From JBOGDS01 sp050743075 (GTDB taxonomy: Bacteria > Actinomycetota > Actinomycetes > Jiangellales > Jiangellaceae), in assembly GCA_050743075.1 (NCBI GenBank), contig JBOGDS010000008.1, positions 1 to 62,986 of the forward strand: 62,986 nt of DNA. Reading direction: 5' to 3'. Positions 25,219 through 34,032 of this stretch are shown here, piece after piece (position 1 is the stretch's first letter; the number at the start of each line of letters is the position of its first letter). A program made the position numbers and the translations under genes. A model generated the notes under the pieces. The model did not search any database and was not told the DNA's origin. It saw only the letters and a program-made list of their open reading frames with translations.

Positions 25219-26367
25219 TCAGGGGACGAGGGACTGAAGGTCGGTGCAGCCGCGCTGACCGGCGAACGCCACGGTCATCTCCGTCGCGTCGGCGCCGGTC
25301 GCGAAGCGGGGCAGGCCGTCGTCGGCGATCCGGGCCGGTGTCCATGCCTCGCGGGTCACGCGCCCGGCATCGACGGTGACCGTCAGGACGCCGGTCGTCG
25401 ACGACGCAGCCGAGCCGTTCGTGTACCAGACGAAGTTGCCCAGCCCGTAGGCCACGTAGGTGCCGCCGAGCAGCCCCGCGCCCTGGAGGAGATGTGCATG
25501 ACTGCCGACCACGATGTCCGCGTCGGCGTCGGACAGCGCGCTGGCCGTGGCCCGTTGTGAATCGCTTGGGCAGCGCTCACCTTGGATGCCCCAGTGCAGG
25601 TAGACGACGACGACGTCGGCCGTGCTCCCTGCCTCGGCGACGGCCTGTAACAGGCGCGCCGGGTCGGCGGCTACGGCGATGCCGGCGGTGTCGTCGTCAG
25701 CCGCCCACTGCGCTGTCGGGTCGGCCGTGGGGTCGTCGGCGCTGGATGCGCCGAAAACGGCGACGGTGGTGCCACGAACGTCGTGCACAGCGGGCGCGAA
25801 GGCATGGCCGGCGTCCGCGCCGATCCCGACGACAGACAGCGGCGGATCGCCGGCGATGGCAGCAAGGGTGTCCGCGAGGCCGCCGGTGCCGAAGTCCATG
25901 CCGTGGTTGTTCGCCATGGTGACCACGTCGACGCCGGCTGCGGCCAGCGCGTCCAGAGCGGACGGCGGCGCCTGGAACGTGAACCGCTTCGGCTCACGCG
26001 TCCCGCTGGTTCCGATCGACGTCTCCAGGTTGACGACGGTCAGATCGGCGGCCGACAGCTGCGGCGAGATCGGCGCCAGCGCAGTCGCCGGGTCGTCCAG
26101 GCGCGAGCGGAGCTGTGCCTCGAAGTGGACGTCTCCGGCGAAGGCGATCGTGATCGGGCCGGGCTCGGGTGACACCGTGGGTTCGGGGGCGGACGTCACC
26201 GGCTCGGACGTCGGTGCTTCGGCCGTGCGTGACGCCACCGTCGCCGGTTCCGCGGCGCTGGGGCCGCCGCACGCGGCGGCGGCCCAGGTCAACGCAGGCA
26301 GCAAGACGAACAGGGGCAATCGGAAGCGCGTCGCACGGACCCGGGGAGTCGGCTGCGGCGCGCCCAT
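25219..26367 (-). CDS. CapA-family lipoprotein (metallophosphatase-like)
   Basis: 382 residues. N-terminal signal with lipobox-like WAAAACG, a Thr/Pro/Glu-rich linker to about 75, then the PGA_cap fold: IAFAGDVHFE, VVNLETSIG, TMANNHGMDFG, VYLHWGIQG, and VVGSHAHLLQG (metal-site Asp, Asn and His). Relatives act in poly-gamma-glutamate capsule formation, but many are exported phosphoesterases of unknown substrate. No cap synthetase genes are nearby, so capsule synthesis is not supported. TAGGCT six nt before ATG 26367 suggests a leaderless mRNA. Confidence 0.88.
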   Translation of the reverse strand: MGAPQPTPRVRATRFRLPLFVLLPALTWAAAACGGPSAAEPATVASRTAEAPTSEPVTSAPEPTVSPEPGPITIAFAGDVHFEAQLRSRLDDPATALAPISPQLSAADLTVVNLETSIGTSGTREPKRFTFQAPPSALDALAAAGVDVVTMANNHGMDFGTGGLADTLAAIAGDPPLSVVGIGADAGHAFAPAVHDVRGTTVAVFGASSADDPTADPTAQWAADDDTAGIAVAADPARLLQAVAEAGSTADVVVVYLHWGIQGERCPSDSQRATASALSDADADIVVGSHAHLLQGAGLLGGTYVAYGLGNFVWYTNGSAASSTTGVLTVTVDAGRVTREAWTPARIADDGLPRFATGADATEMTVAFAGQRGCTDLQSLVP

Positions 26368-26542
26368 GAGTCGAGCCTACGGCGTGCGGGTGTCGCAGGG
26401 TCGGGTGCAGCCAGGGTCCGTGGAGTGTGCTCGCATGCCGTTCCCGAGCCTCAACGGAGGCAAGCCTCTTGTGGCGGCGCGCCCGGTTTGGCAGTGTCAA
26501 GTGCGCCGTTCGATCCGGGTGCGCGCGAAAGGGGCAGCGCTG

Positions 26543-27013
26543 ATGAGGCGTATCATCGCGGTGATCGCGACGGCGTTCGCTGTGACCATGGGGCTCGCTC
26601 TGCCAGCGGACGCAGGCGGTGACTCCACGCTGCCGCCTGGGACGTTCGCGCCGCTCGCCGGGCCTTGCGGCTCCTCGTACAGCCACATCGGCCACTACGC
26701 GATCGGTAGCCACTCGAACCCCCTCGGCTATCTGGACGTGTACTGGTCGTGGAGCACCAAGCGGAACTGCCTGGTGACGAATCATTCTGGTTCGACGTAC
26801 GGAGTCTCCCTCTACACGGAGGCACGGATCCGTCCGAGCGGTTTCAGTTGGCCGAGCTGTCCGTCGAGCACCGGCTGCGACGGGGGTTTCTACCGGTACT
26901 ACGCGGGACCCGTCTACACACCGGCAGGCGTCAACATGACACGCAGGTGCATCGACATCAGTGGCGTGGTCGACTGGACGTCGCGCTCGCTCAGCCGGAT
27001 CCACTGCGGCTGA
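26543..27013 (+). CDS. Small secreted Cys-containing protein
   Basis: 156 residues. Sec signal peptide (RRIIAVIATAFAVTMGLALP, cleavage near ADAGG). The mature part has six or more Cys, with many Ser, Tyr and Gly, and segments SYSHIGHYAIGS and YTEARIRPSG. It somewhat resembles secreted spore-associated proteins of streptomycetes, but this is weak. ATG 26543 with AAGGGG upstream. Next to an exported oxidase gene; function unknown. Confidence 0.75.
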   Translation: MRRIIAVIATAFAVTMGLALPADAGGDSTLPPGTFAPLAGPCGSSYSHIGHYAIGSHSNPLGYLDVYWSWSTKRNCLVTNHSGSTYGVSLYTEARIRPSGFSWPSCPSSTGCDGGFYRYYAGPVYTPAGVNMTRRCIDISGVVDWTSRSLSRIHCG

Positions 27014-27056
27014 TCCGCGGTCGCCCAGTAGCCGTCAGCACACGATGGGAGCCGCC

Positions 27057-28523
27057 ATGTCCTCGAGCGTGTCGCGCCGCTCGTTCATGATCAGCATCGC
27101 CGCAGGCGCCGGCGCCGTCGTCGTGGGCTTCGATCCGCGCGGCCGTTCCTGGGTCACGCAGGCGGCGGCCACGACGCCGTTCGACGGTGTCCCGCCGCTG
27201 GACGGGGAGCTAGTCACCGACGAGACGTCGCTCGGGAACGCCGCCGACGATTTCGGGCACATCGTCCACCGCAGGCCCGTCGCGGTTCTCAGGCCGGGCT
27301 CGGTCGGTGACATCGTGGCGATGGTCCGCTTCTGCAACACCCACCTGATCCCGGCCGCCGCCCGCGGCCAGGGGCACTCGACCTTCGGCCAGCCGCAGGT
27401 CGAGAACGGCCTCGTGATCGACATGAGCACGCTCGCCGCGGTCCACCACATCGGGGCGGACCGGGCCGTCGTCGACGGAGGCGCGGTCTGGAGTTCGGTG
27501 CTGACGGCCGCGCTGGCTGAGGACAAGGCGCCGCCGGTGCTCACCGACTACCTCGAGCTGTCGGTCGGCGGCACGCTGTCCGTCGGGGGGATCGGCGGCA
27601 CCACCCACCGGCGTGGGTTCCAGGTCGACACCGTGCTGGAGCTCGACGTCGTGACCGGCGAGGGGCGGTTGGTCCGCTGCTCTGCACGACGCAACCGGGG
27701 CCTGTTCGAGGCCGTGCTCGCCGGCCTGGGGCAGTGCGCGCTGATCGTGCGGGCGACAGTGGGGCTGGTGCCGGCCACCGAGCAGGCGCGGACCTACCTG
27801 CTCTCGTACCGCGATCTGGCCACATTCACAGCCGATCAGCGGCAGCTCGTCGCCGACGGGCGTTTCGACTACGTCGAGGGCCAGGCCGTACCAGACCCGG
27901 CCGGCGGGTGGAGCTTCCTGCTGGAAGCGGCCAGCTACTTCAGCCCGCCAGCCGCGCCGGACGACGCCGAGCTGCTCGCCGGCCTGCGGTACGAGCCCGG
28001 GACCGAGCAGATCTCCGACCAGTCGTACTTCGACTTCCAGAACCGGCTCGCACCGACCGTCGAGTTCCTCAAGTCGATCGGCGTGTGGTTCCTCCCGCAC
28101 CCCTGGCTCAACCTCTTCCTGCCCGGTTCCGATGTCGACGGCTACGTCGCCGGCGCGCTCGGCGAGGTCACCCCCGCGGACGTCAACGGCCCGGTCCTGC
28201 TCTACCCGTTCCGTCCGGCCCGGCTCACCCGGCCGATGCTCCAGGTGCCCGACGAACCCGTCGTGTTCATCCTCGGACTGCTACGTACGGCACCGGAGAT
28301 CCCCAGCGTCATCGAGGCGATGATCGCGTCGAACCGGGCGCTGTTCGAACGGGCTCGCGACCTCGGCGGCAAGCAGTACCCGATCGGCTCGATCCCGTTC
28401 GCGCCCGGGGACTGGGCCGAGCACTTCTCGGGTCAGTTCCGCAAGCTCGAGAACGCGAAGGATCGGTATGACCCGAACCGCATCCTGACCCCTGGCCAGG
28501 GGATCTTCCCGCCGCCGGGGTGA
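27057..28523 (+). CDS. Tat-exported FAD oxidase, cytokinin-dehydrogenase-like
   Basis: 488 residues. Tat signal SRRSFMISIAAGAGAVVVG (twin Arg), then the PCMH FAD domain: ARGQGHSTFGQ contains the GHS where plant cytokinin dehydrogenases bind FAD covalently. VLTDYLELSVGGTLSVGGIG matches the WTDYL..VGGTLSNAG region with the catalytic Asp, and HPWLNLFLPGSDV matches the substrate-domain WLN.F.P.S segment; the C-terminus has DPNRILTPGQ. The pattern supports cytokinin dehydrogenase (side-chain removal from isoprenoid cytokinins) or a close oxidase. ATG 27057 is chosen; ATG 27045 is in frame. Confidence 0.8.
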   Translation: MSSSVSRRSFMISIAAGAGAVVVGFDPRGRSWVTQAAATTPFDGVPPLDGELVTDETSLGNAADDFGHIVHRRPVAVLRPGSVGDIVAMVRFCNTHLIPAAARGQGHSTFGQPQVENGLVIDMSTLAAVHHIGADRAVVDGGAVWSSVLTAALAEDKAPPVLTDYLELSVGGTLSVGGIGGTTHRRGFQVDTVLELDVVTGEGRLVRCSARRNRGLFEAVLAGLGQCALIVRATVGLVPATEQARTYLLSYRDLATFTADQRQLVADGRFDYVEGQAVPDPAGGWSFLLEAASYFSPPAAPDDAELLAGLRYEPGTEQISDQSYFDFQNRLAPTVEFLKSIGVWFLPHPWLNLFLPGSDVDGYVAGALGEVTPADVNGPVLLYPFRPARLTRPMLQVPDEPVVFILGLLRTAPEIPSVIEAMIASNRALFERARDLGGKQYPIGSIPFAPGDWAEHFSGQFRKLENAKDRYDPNRILTPGQGIFPPPG

Positions 28524-28688
28524 CCGACCCTGCGACAGGGAAGTCCGCCCGGCCACCATGCCCTGCCTCCATGCGCTGCCTCCCTGCCCCCGACCTCACT
28601 GGAGAGGACCGCGGCCACAACGTCGGCGAGCTGCCGCCACCTCCGCGGCCGCGCTGCGCGACGAGCGGGACAGCTCCGGAGGCCGGCT

Positions 28689-29561
28689 TCAGATCCCGAC
28701 GGGGTGCCAGACGGTCTTGGTCTCCAGGTAGGCGGTGAGCCGATTCAGGCCGGGTTCGGAGGTCCAGGTGGGCTCGGCGGCCGGGGGCCGGACGACGCGC
28801 TTGAGGTTTTCGGCGGCGTCGGTCTCCAGAGCACTGGCCAGGTCGTCGTCGCCGGCCACACCCGTGAGGTCGATTGCGTTGACGTCCATGTGCGACGCGA
28901 GCCAGGGCGCCACCTCGGCGGTGCGGCCGGTGAGCAGGTTGACGACGCCGCCGGGGACGTCGGACGTGACCAGCGACTCCGCGAGGGTGATGGCCGGCAG
29001 CGGGCGCTGCTCCGACGCCAGCACGACGGCCGTGTTGCCGCTCACGACGGCCGGTGCCAGGACCGAGACCAGGCCGAGCAGCGACGACGCCTGCGGTGCC
29101 ACCACAGCAACGACACCGGTGGGCTCGGGGACCGAGAAGTCGAAGTACGGCCCCGCCACCGGGTTGCTCGACCCGGTGACCTGCGCGATCTTGTCCGACC
29201 AGCCCGCGTACCAGACCCAGCGGTCGATCGCCTCGTCGACGGTCTTCTCGGCGCGGGGCCGCGTCGCGCCCTCGCCCGCGGCGACCTCGTCGACGAACTG
29301 GGCCCGGCGGCCCTCCATGACCTCGGCGACCCGGTAGAGCACCTGCCCACGGTTGTACGCCGTGGCACCTGACCATCCAGGCACAGCCTTGCGGGCGGCT
29401 ACGACGGCATCACGCGCGTCCTTGCGCGACGCCATGGCGGCGTTGGCCAGGAAGCGCCCCCGGGCGTCGGTGATCTCGTACGACCGGCCACTCTCCGAAC
29501 GCGGGAAGGCCCCGCCGATGTAGAGCTTGTAGGTCTTCTTGACCGCGAGCCGCTCGCTCAT
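28689..29561 (-). CDS. Half-length, non-catalytic aldehyde dehydrogenase homologue
   Basis: 290 residues covering only the NAD-binding half of an ALDH (YKLYIGGAFPRSESG to VVNLLTGRTAEV). The catalytic Cys domain and the LELGGK Glu are absent; the tail (RLTAYLETKTVWHPVGI) is unlike normal ALDHs. ATG 29561 overlaps the stop of the full-length ALDH gene (ATGA), so the two are made together. The arrangement resembles ALDH16, where a catalytic ALDH domain is joined to an inactive one, but here split in two genes. It probably shapes or stabilises a complex rather than acting as an enzyme. Confidence 0.85.
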   Translation of the reverse strand: MSERLAVKKTYKLYIGGAFPRSESGRSYEITDARGRFLANAAMASRKDARDAVVAARKAVPGWSGATAYNRGQVLYRVAEVMEGRRAQFVDEVAAGEGATRPRAEKTVDEAIDRWVWYAGWSDKIAQVTGSSNPVAGPYFDFSVPEPTGVVAVVAPQASSLLGLVSVLAPAVVSGNTAVVLASEQRPLPAITLAESLVTSDVPGGVVNLLTGRTAEVAPWLASHMDVNAIDLTGVAGDDDLASALETDAAENLKRVVRPPAAEPTWTSEPGLNRLTAYLETKTVWHPVGI

Positions 29562-30991
29562 CGCAGGTACGCTCCCAGGCCGTGCCGGCCGCCCTCGCGG
29601 CCGTAACCGCTCTCCTTGTAGCCGCCGAAGGGCGACGTCGGGTCGAACCGGTTGAACGTGTTGGCCCACACGACGCCGGCGCGCAACTGCTGTGCCATCC
29701 ACAAGATGCGCGAGCCCTTGTCGGTCCAGACGCCCGCCGACAGGCCGTACGGCGTGTTGTTGGCCTTCTCGACGGCCTCGGCCGGGGTACGGAAGGTCAG
29801 CACGGACAGCACCGGTCCGAAGATCTCCTCGCGGGCGATCCGGTGGGCCTGGGAGACGCCTGTGAACACCGTGGGCGGGAACCAGTAGCCGCGGTCGGGC
29901 AGCTCGCACGGCGGCGACCAGCGCTCGGCCCCCTCGGCCTCGCCGACCTCGGACAGCTCGCGGATCCGCGCCAGCTGCTCGGCCGAGTTGATCGCGCCGA
30001 TGTCGGTGTTCTTGTCCAGCGGGTCGCCCACCCGGAGCGTGCGCAGGCGCCGCTTGAGCTGGGTCATCAGCTCGTCGGCCACCGACTCCTGGACCAGTAG
30101 GCGCGAACCGGCGCAGCACACGTGGCCCTGGTTGAAGAAGATCCCGTTGACGATGCCCTCGACGGCCTGGTCGAGCGGTGCGTCGTCGAACACGACGTTC
30201 GCGGCCTTGCCGCCGAGCTCGAGGGTGACCTTCTTCGGCGTGCCGGCGATGCTGCGGGCGATCTGCTTGCCGACCGCGGTCGAGCCGGTGAAGGCGACCT
30301 TGTCGACGTCGGGATGCTCGACGAGGGCCCGCCCGGTCTCGCCGGCGCCGGTGACGATGTTGACGACGCCCGGTGGCAGGTCGGCCTGCTGGCAGATCTC
30401 GGCGAACAGCAGTGCCGTCAGCGGCGTCGTCTCGGCCGGCTTGAGCACGACGGTGTTGCCCGCGGCCAGTGCCGGCGCGATCTTCCAGGCCAGCATGAGC
30501 AGCGGAAAGTTCCACGGGATGACCTGGCCGGCGACGCCATGCGGCCTCGGATCCGGCCCGAAGCCCGCGTACGCCAGCTTGTCGGCCCAGCCCGCGTAGT
30601 AGAAGAAGTGCGCAGCCACCAGCGGCACGTCGACGTCGCGCGACTCGCGGATCGGCTTGCCGTTGTCGATCGACTCCAGGACGGCCAGCTCACGCGAGCG
30701 TTCCTGGATGATGCGGGCGATCCGGAACAGGTACTTGCCCCGGTCGCGTCCGGACAGCGTCGACCAGACCCGCGTGTACGCCCGACGAGCGGCGGCGACC
30801 GCCATGTCGATGTCGGCCGGCCCGGCCGCCGAGACCTCGGCCAGGACCTCCTCGGTCGCCGGGTTGACAGTCTTGAACGGGGTTCCGTCGACGGGGTCGA
30901 CGAACTGGCCGCCGATGAACAGCCCATAGGAGCTGGCGATGTCGACGATCGCCCGCGACTCGGGCGCCGGCGCGTACTCGAACTTGGCCAT
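29558..30991 (-). CDS. Aldehyde dehydrogenase (catalytic), deoC-linked
   Basis: 477-residue NAD(P)-dependent aldehyde dehydrogenase. GQVIPWNFPLLM, KPAETTPL, VAFTGSTAVGK, catalytic Glu in TLELGGKAAN and catalytic Cys in GHVCCAGSR, plus the C-terminal FGGYKESGYGREGG. It begins 5 nt after deoC. The natural substrate is probably the acetaldehyde released by DeoC, giving acetate. Overlaps by 4 nt with a non-catalytic ALDH-like partner. Confidence 0.9.
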   Translation of the reverse strand: MAKFEYAPAPESRAIVDIASSYGLFIGGQFVDPVDGTPFKTVNPATEEVLAEVSAAGPADIDMAVAAARRAYTRVWSTLSGRDRGKYLFRIARIIQERSRELAVLESIDNGKPIRESRDVDVPLVAAHFFYYAGWADKLAYAGFGPDPRPHGVAGQVIPWNFPLLMLAWKIAPALAAGNTVVLKPAETTPLTALLFAEICQQADLPPGVVNIVTGAGETGRALVEHPDVDKVAFTGSTAVGKQIARSIAGTPKKVTLELGGKAANVVFDDAPLDQAVEGIVNGIFFNQGHVCCAGSRLLVQESVADELMTQLKRRLRTLRVGDPLDKNTDIGAINSAEQLARIRELSEVGEAEGAERWSPPCELPDRGYWFPPTVFTGVSQAHRIAREEIFGPVLSVLTFRTPAEAVEKANNTPYGLSAGVWTDKGSRILWMAQQLRAGVVWANTFNRFDPTSPFGGYKESGYGREGGRHGLGAYLR

Positions 30992-30996
30992 CGTGA

Positions 30997-31944
30997 TCAG
31001 TCCAACGTGAAGTAGTCAGGCCCCGCGTACCGGCCGGTGGTCATCTTCTGCCGCTGCATGAGCAGGTCGTTGAGCAGGCTGGAGGCGCCGATCCGGAACC
31101 AGTCCGGGTCGAGCCAGTCGTCGCCAGCAGTCTCGTTCACGAGCACCAGGTTGCGGATCGCGTCCTTGGTGGTGCGGATCCCTCCCGCCGGCTTGACCCC
31201 CACCTGGCGGCCGGTCGCGTCGCGGAAGTCGCGGACCGCTTCGAGCATGACCAGCGTGACGGGGAGCGTCGCGGCGGGGGACACCTTGCCGGTCGACGTC
31301 TTGATGAAGTCGCCCCCGGCCAGCATGGCCAGCCAGGACGCCCGGCGGACGTTGTCGTACGTCGCGAGCTCACCGGTTTCGAGGATCACCTTGAGGGCGC
31401 CTCCGCAGGCCTCCTTGACCGCGAGGATCTCGTCGTAGACCGCGCCGAACCGGCCGGCCAGGAAGGCGCCGCGGTCGATGACCATGTCGACCTCATCGGC
31501 GCCGGCCGCGACCGCGTCGCGGGTGTCCTGCAGCTTCACCGGCATGCTGGCCCGGCCACTGGGGAAGGCGGTGGCGACGCTGGCGACCTTGACGCCGCTG
31601 GCGCCCAGCGCCTGCCTGGCCGTCGCGACGAGATCCGGGTAGACGCAGACCGCCGCAACCTGCGGGACGCTCGGGTCGGACGGGTCCGGCCGCTGCGCCT
31701 TGGCGCACAGCGCCCGCACCTTGCCGGGCGTGTCCTGGCCTTCCAGCGTGGTCAGGTCGATCATCGAGATGGCCAGGTCGATCGCGGTCTGCTTCGCCGT
31801 GGTCTTGATCGAGCGCGTCGACAGGCCCGCGGCGCGGGCCTCGGCTCCCACCTGGTCGACGCCGGGCAATCCGTGCAGGAACCTGCGCAGCGACGTCTCC
31901 GTCGCGGTGATCTCGGACGGGCGCAGGCCCTCGAGCACGGTCAC
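30997..31944 (-). CDS. deoC: Deoxyribose-phosphate aldolase
   Basis: 315-residue class I aldolase: 2-deoxyribose-5-phosphate gives glyceraldehyde-3-phosphate and acetaldehyde. Schiff-base Lys in GDFIKTSTGK (about 215) and the second Lys in GVKPAGGIR (about 251); proton-relay Asp in DEVDMVI. Longer than E. coli DeoC through an N-terminal extension. GTG 31944 is preferred over GTG 31947 because TAGACT lies exactly 6 nt before it (leaderless). First gene of the deoC-ALDH-ALDH operon. Confidence 0.94.
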   Translation of the reverse strand: MTVLEGLRPSEITATETSLRRFLHGLPGVDQVGAEARAAGLSTRSIKTTAKQTAIDLAISMIDLTTLEGQDTPGKVRALCAKAQRPDPSDPSVPQVAAVCVYPDLVATARQALGASGVKVASVATAFPSGRASMPVKLQDTRDAVAAGADEVDMVIDRGAFLAGRFGAVYDEILAVKEACGGALKVILETGELATYDNVRRASWLAMLAGGDFIKTSTGKVSPAATLPVTLVMLEAVRDFRDATGRQVGVKPAGGIRTTKDAIRNLVLVNETAGDDWLDPDWFRIGASSLLNDLLMQRQKMTTGRYAGPDYFTLD

Positions 31945-31950
31945 CACCCG

Positions 31951-31956
31951 AGTCTA
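31951..31956 (-). promoter_or_regulatory. Extended -10 (TAGACT) for the deoC operon
   Basis: On the minus strand TAGACT, 6 nt, then GTG 31944; the leaderless spacing decides the start. Confidence 0.4.
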
Positions 31957-31983
31957 GGCCTGTTTCCGCGGCTGGAAGCCGGG

Positions 31984-32619
31984 TCAGCTCGGCCGGCGGG
32001 CGACCACCCAGTCGACGAACCCGAACCGCAGGGGGTCATGCCGCTCGATCGCGAAGCCGGCGTCGGCTACGACGTCCAGCGGGCGACGACGGCGGCCGTG
32101 CCGGCGCGTGCGCCACCGCTCGACCCAGCGCATCGGTACCCGGGCGTACTCGACATGGTCGAGGAGAAGCAGCCGGCCACCGGGCCGCAGCACCCGGTGG
32201 AACTCGGCGACCACGGCGGACTGGTCCGGGACGGCGCACAGGGCCATCGTGCACACGACGGAGTCGAAGCTCGCGCCGTCGAACGGCAACCGCTGGGCGT
32301 CGGCTTGGACCAGGCCGACGCGTGCGCCGGTCGCTGCGGCCCGCCGGGCGGCGACGGCGAGCATGCCGCCGCTGAGATCCACGCCGGTGAGCACAACGCC
32401 GGCGTCGTACATGCCGAGGTTGAGGCCGGTCCCGATCGCGACCTCGAGCGTGCGCCCCTGGGCTCGGGCACACAGGCGCGCCCGGGAGTCGCCGGTCAGG
32501 AGCCGCTCCAGGCCGGCGCCGCGATCGTATGTGGCGGCCATCCGGTCCCAGTCCTGGCGCGCCCGCACGGTCCGGTCGTCGGAGTCAGCTCCGAGGTTCG
32601 AGGGGTCACGTCCGCTCAC
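31984..32619 (-). CDS. Class I SAM-dependent methyltransferase
   Basis: 211 residues. Motif I LEVAIGTGLNLGMY, acidic loop GVDLSGGML, motif DAQRLPFDGASFDSVV, and FHRVLRPGGRLLLLDHVEY, all typical of UbiE/COQ5-like small-molecule methyltransferases. GTG 32619 chosen with GAAGGA seven nt upstream; the longer frame to 32655 lacks a site. Substrate unknown. It follows the MFS gene on the same strand after a hairpin. Confidence 0.85.
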   Translation of the reverse strand: MSGRDPSNLGADSDDRTVRARQDWDRMAATYDRGAGLERLLTGDSRARLCARAQGRTLEVAIGTGLNLGMYDAGVVLTGVDLSGGMLAVAARRAAATGARVGLVQADAQRLPFDGASFDSVVCTMALCAVPDQSAVVAEFHRVLRPGGRLLLLDHVEYARVPMRWVERWRTRRHGRRRRPLDVVADAGFAIERHDPLRFGFVDWVVARRPS

Positions 32620-32671
32620 GCGACCATCCTTCGCGGACCGACACAGCGAACGCAAGGTCGCGAGCCGCGGC

Positions 32672-32721
32672 GATCATGAGACGACCCACGCCGGTCGGAC
32701 CGGCGTACCTGTCTCATGATC
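32672..32721. terminator. Long imperfect hairpin (GATCATGAGAC arms) after the MFS gene
   Basis: Arms GATCATGAGAC and GTCTCATGATC, with a second inner stem ACGCCGGTC/GACCGGCGT, give a hairpin of about 50 nt that begins inside the MFS stop codon region. A relative of the TGATCA-box hairpins of this window, but with 46 bp between the boxes and one imperfect box on each side. Confidence 0.6.
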
Positions 32722-33955
32722 CACGGGAGAGCTGGTCAGAGTCCAGCGCCGCCGACAGGTCGTGCCGCATCGCAAAGCCGACGAACGCCACGAGCACGGC
32801 GATCGCGACCGCCGTGCTGGCGACGAACACCGTGCGGACGCTCCACAGCTCGGCCACGATGCCAGCGAGGGCCGCGCCGCCGGGAATCACCCCCCAGCTG
32901 ATCACACGAGAGGCGGCGTAGACCCGGCCGAGCACGTCCGGCGGCGTCAGGTTCTGCCGGATGGTCGCCAGGAGCACCCGCCAGATGCTCGCGCCGGCTC
33001 CGGCGACGACCGCACCGGCGGCAACGAGCCATGCTGTGGCCCCGACGGCCACCGGGGCGACGAGCAGGATGGTGCCGACGCAGTCGGCGACGAGCAGCGC
33101 CTGAACGCCAAGCCGCCGACGGAGCGGCTCGACGGCGACCGACGCCGCCAGGCCACCGACGGCCATGGCCGTGAGCATGAGGCCGTACTGCGCCGCGGTG
33201 AGGCCCAGCGGACCGGGTCGGACCGCGTACACCACGAGCAGCGCCACCGCCGCCGCCCAGACCACGTTCATCGCGGCCGTGAACAGGGTCAGGCTGCGCA
33301 GGACCGGGTGCCGCCAGAGGTACCGCAGCCCGGCGCCGACGCCCTTGGTTGGCCTCGGCCCGCTGTCCGGCTGGGGTTGGCGTCGGAGCCGCACAGCACC
33401 CAGGCCGACCAGCGTCGTCGCGTAGAGGAGCGCGCTCACGCCGGTCGCGGCTGCGAGCGTCACGCCCGCGAGCGCGCCGGCGAGCGGCGGCCCTGCCATC
33501 TGGTTGGTCAGGTTGATCGTCGCCTCGATCCGCCCGTTGGCGCGGGAGCGGTCTTCGGGGGCGACGACCTGCGGGATCGTCGACGTCAGCGCGGTGTCGA
33601 CCAGCGTCTCGGCGACGCCCAGGACGAGGGCCGCGACGAGCACCAGACCGAGCGAGACGCGGTCGCTCGCGTACGCAAGCGTCAGGGCGAGAAGGACGCC
33701 CGCACGGACCACGTTGACGCTGACCAGCAGGGATCGGCGGCCGACCTGGTCGACGATCCAACCCGCGTGCAGGCCGAAGACCGGCCAGGCCAGGGTGAGC
33801 GCGATCGTGACTGCCGCGACGCCGCCGGGCGACGCGCCGACCGCGAGCGCGAGGAGCGGCAGGGCGAACAGCGCCACGCCGTCGGCCAGGTTCGCCGAGG
33901 CCGTCGCCGCCCAGAGTCCACGGAAGGCTCGGCCCGGATGCACGTCGGTACGCAA
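32714..33955 (-). CDS. MFS transporter (12-14 TM, drug-efflux type)
   Basis: 413 residues with about twelve hydrophobic helices. Early loop WIVDQVGRRSLLVSVNVVRAG is the MFS signature between helices 2 and 3; FGLHAGWIVDQVGRR and PEDRSRANGRIEATINLTNQ (MFS_3-type exporters) are seen. Likely exports a small molecule. TTG 33955 fits with GAGG seven nt upstream. Divergent from a CGNR regulator gene, with inverted repeats between, suggesting regulated efflux. Confidence 0.85.
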   Translation of the reverse strand: MRTDVHPGRAFRGLWAATASANLADGVALFALPLLALAVGASPGGVAAVTIALTLAWPVFGLHAGWIVDQVGRRSLLVSVNVVRAGVLLALTLAYASDRVSLGLVLVAALVLGVAETLVDTALTSTIPQVVAPEDRSRANGRIEATINLTNQMAGPPLAGALAGVTLAAATGVSALLYATTLVGLGAVRLRRQPQPDSGPRPTKGVGAGLRYLWRHPVLRSLTLFTAAMNVVWAAAVALLVVYAVRPGPLGLTAAQYGLMLTAMAVGGLAASVAVEPLRRRLGVQALLVADCVGTILLVAPVAVGATAWLVAAGAVVAGAGASIWRVLLATIRQNLTPPDVLGRVYAASRVISWGVIPGGAALAGIVAELWSVRTVFVASTAVAIAVLVAFVGFAMRHDLSAALDSDQLSRGS

Positions 33956-33971
33956 CGAACGACCTCACCTG

Positions 33972-34032
33972 TCAAAGTGATTTGATCGGTTGATGGTGGC
34001 CCGTTCTCCTCACCCTGTCAAGCGGGATTGAC
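33972..34032. promoter_or_regulatory. Two inverted repeats in the MFS/CGNR divergent region
   Basis: TCAAA-GTGA-TTTGA at 33972-33985 and GTCAA-GCGGGA-TTGAC at 34017-34032. Both have TCAA/TTGA half-sites and are about 45 bp apart (centre to centre), in the 95-bp gap between two divergent starts. They are candidate operators for the adjacent regulator. No second copy elsewhere was noticed. Confidence 0.45.

Noticed and set aside
25219..26367. Capsule (poly-gamma-glutamate) biosynthesis locus
   Set aside because: Only the CapA-like gene is present; no CapB/CapC ligase genes nearby.
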